Below, piece by piece: positions 39,745 through 40,663 of a stretch of 40,663 nucleotides of DNA; the first letter of the stretch is position 1; every line of letters starts with the position of its first letter. A program made the translations under genes and the position numbers. The stretch is from positions 1 to 40,663 of the forward strand of contig JAIOPV010000115.1 in the NCBI GenBank assembly GCA_021413735.1. The letters are read 5' to 3'. This DNA comes from Planctomycetota bacterium. Its GTDB lineage: Bacteria > Planctomycetota > Planctomycetia > Gemmatales > Gemmataceae. The notes beneath the pieces were generated by a model. It was not told where the DNA came from and ran no database searches. It saw nothing but the letters and a program-made list of their open reading frames with translations.

Positions 39745-40663
39745 ATGCCTGAACCCGTTCTCGAAGTCACGGAAGTCCGGAAGCGTTACGGCGAAACCGT
39801 CGCGCTCGACGGCGTATCGCTCACGGTCGAAGCCGGCGAGCTATTTGGGCTGCTCGGTCCCAACGGTGCGGGCAAGACCACGCTCATTTCCATTCTCAGC
39901 GGCCTGAACGACGCGGACAGCGGCGAGGTGAAACTGTTCGGGCAGGTCTTCACGCGGGCGAAACGCGACCTGCGGCGGCTCGTCGGCATCGGCACGCAAG
40001 ACCTGTCGATCTATCCCGATCTGAGCGCCCGCGAGAACCTGCGCTTCTTCGGCAAGCTCTACGATTTGGGCGGTGCCACGCTGCAAAAGCGGGTCGATGA
40101 AGTGCTCGCGGAAGTGGGGCTAACGGAGCGAGCCGACGACCGTGCTGGCACCTTCTCTGGCGGCATGAAACGCAGACTCAATCTCGCGGCGGCGGTGATT
40201 CATGGCCCGAAGTTGCTCTTTCTGGATGAACCCACAACCGGCGTCGATCCACAAAGCCGCAATCACATCTTCAGGCAAGTGAAGGCGCTCAACGCGGCTG
40301 GTGTCACGGTGATTTACACCAGCCACTACATGGAGGAAGTGCAGGCGCTGTGCCGACGCATCGCCATCCTCGATGGCGGCACCCTGCGAGCCTGCGACAC
40401 GCTTCCGAACCTGCTGAAGACGCTCGACGGTCGCGTTCGCTTCAAGCTCGCGGCACCGATTGCGAACTTCGAGGAACGACTCGCGAAACTGCCCGGCGTG
40501 AAGCAGGTGAAACCAATCGACGAGGGCTTCGAGGCGACGACCGATTCGGTGCCTGAGTTGCTGCCAAGGGTGATGACTTTGTCTGGCGAACTCGGCGCTT
40601 CGATCACGGCGATCGAGCCGCGAGAACCGACGTTGGAGCGAGTTTTCTTGCACGTCACTGGTC
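39745..40663 (+). CDS. ABC transporter ATP-binding protein (3' partial)
   Basis: From ATG at 39745 the frame stays open to the window edge; 306 residues are visible and probably only a short tail is missing. It has Walker A GPNGAGKTT, a Q-loop (GTQDLSIYPDLSARENLRFF), the signature FSGGMKRRLNLAAA, Walker B LLFLDEPTTGVD and the H-switch TSHYMEE. The C-terminal extension with EPTLERVFLHVTG is typical of DrrA/CcmA-type exporters (NatA/YadG-like). It energises efflux through a separate membrane permease, which would be expected downstream of the window. The substrate is unknown. No strong ribosome binding site is seen; TATTCGCC precedes the start. Confidence 0.93.
   Translation, partial: MPEPVLEVTEVRKRYGETVALDGVSLTVEAGELFGLLGPNGAGKTTLISILSGLNDADSGEVKLFGQVFTRAKRDLRRLVGIGTQDLSIYPDLSARENLRFFGKLYDLGGATLQKRVDEVLAEVGLTERADDRAGTFSGGMKRRLNLAAAVIHGPKLLFLDEPTTGVDPQSRNHIFRQVKALNAAGVTVIYTSHYMEEVQALCRRIAILDGGTLRACDTLPNLLKTLDGRVRFKLAAPIANFEERLAKLPGVKQVKPIDEGFEATTDSVPELLPRVMTLSGELGASITAIEPREPTLERVFLHVTG

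Overview
The window (40,663 bp, clearly GC-rich) looks like chromosomal DNA of a planctomycete, most likely a member of the Gemmataceae. The evidence is the PSCyt1/DUF1549/DUF1553 cytochrome-type protein next to a DUF1501 Tat-exported protein, a hydrazine-synthase-alpha-like haem protein, a small secreted protein resembling the Gemmata paralogous family TIGR03066, many WxxGxW-type and beta-helix surface repeats, and many palindromic repeats between and inside genes. No rRNA, tRNA, CRISPR array or prophage was recognised.

Layout. 1-5055: 3' part of a giant surface protein (CSLREA/beta-helix modules, Ig-like, IPT/TIG and FG-GAP segments). 5056-7491: a sparse stretch with one small hypothetical gene, one frameshifted gene and decayed sequence. 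7492-9778: a secreted M20D amidohydrolase followed by a RAYT-type transposase flanked by two copies of its probable 116-bp REPIN. 13562-9782 (minus): a translation operon rpsP-trmD-rplS-yraN-unknown membrane protein-tyrS, without rimM. 14924-13767: M20 deacetylase. 16890-15019: His-rich exported repeat protein. 17441-17007 and 20252-17529: a DgkA-like lipid kinase and an LptD-like outer-membrane protein, which point to a diderm envelope. 20476-24673: the PSCyt/DUF1501 pair. 27097-25040: secreted alpha/beta hydrolase. 27357-28425: efp-gpx. 30357-28525: glmS. 31509-30433: NHL-repeat protein. 31677-34627: CPA1 antiporter, TIGR03066-like protein and thioredoxin-like protein. 34737-37823: HzsA-like haem protein. 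39345-37924: ahcY. 39745 to the end: ABC transporter ATPase, cut by the window edge.

Most interesting points: (i) a convincing SAH riboswitch directly upstream of ahcY, with a compensatory base change in its P2 stem relative to the remembered consensus; (ii) two palindromic repeats inserted in frame within the DUF1553 coding sequence, one from the same family as a repeat just upstream of the gene; (iii) a RAYT/REPIN unit, plus at least eight other palindromic families, mostly at gene ends; (iv) an EF-P whose tip residue is Asn34 instead of Lys or Arg; (v) an HzsA-related protein outside any visible anammox cluster.

All family names come from reading the translated sequence and from memory of the families. 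No database search was run.
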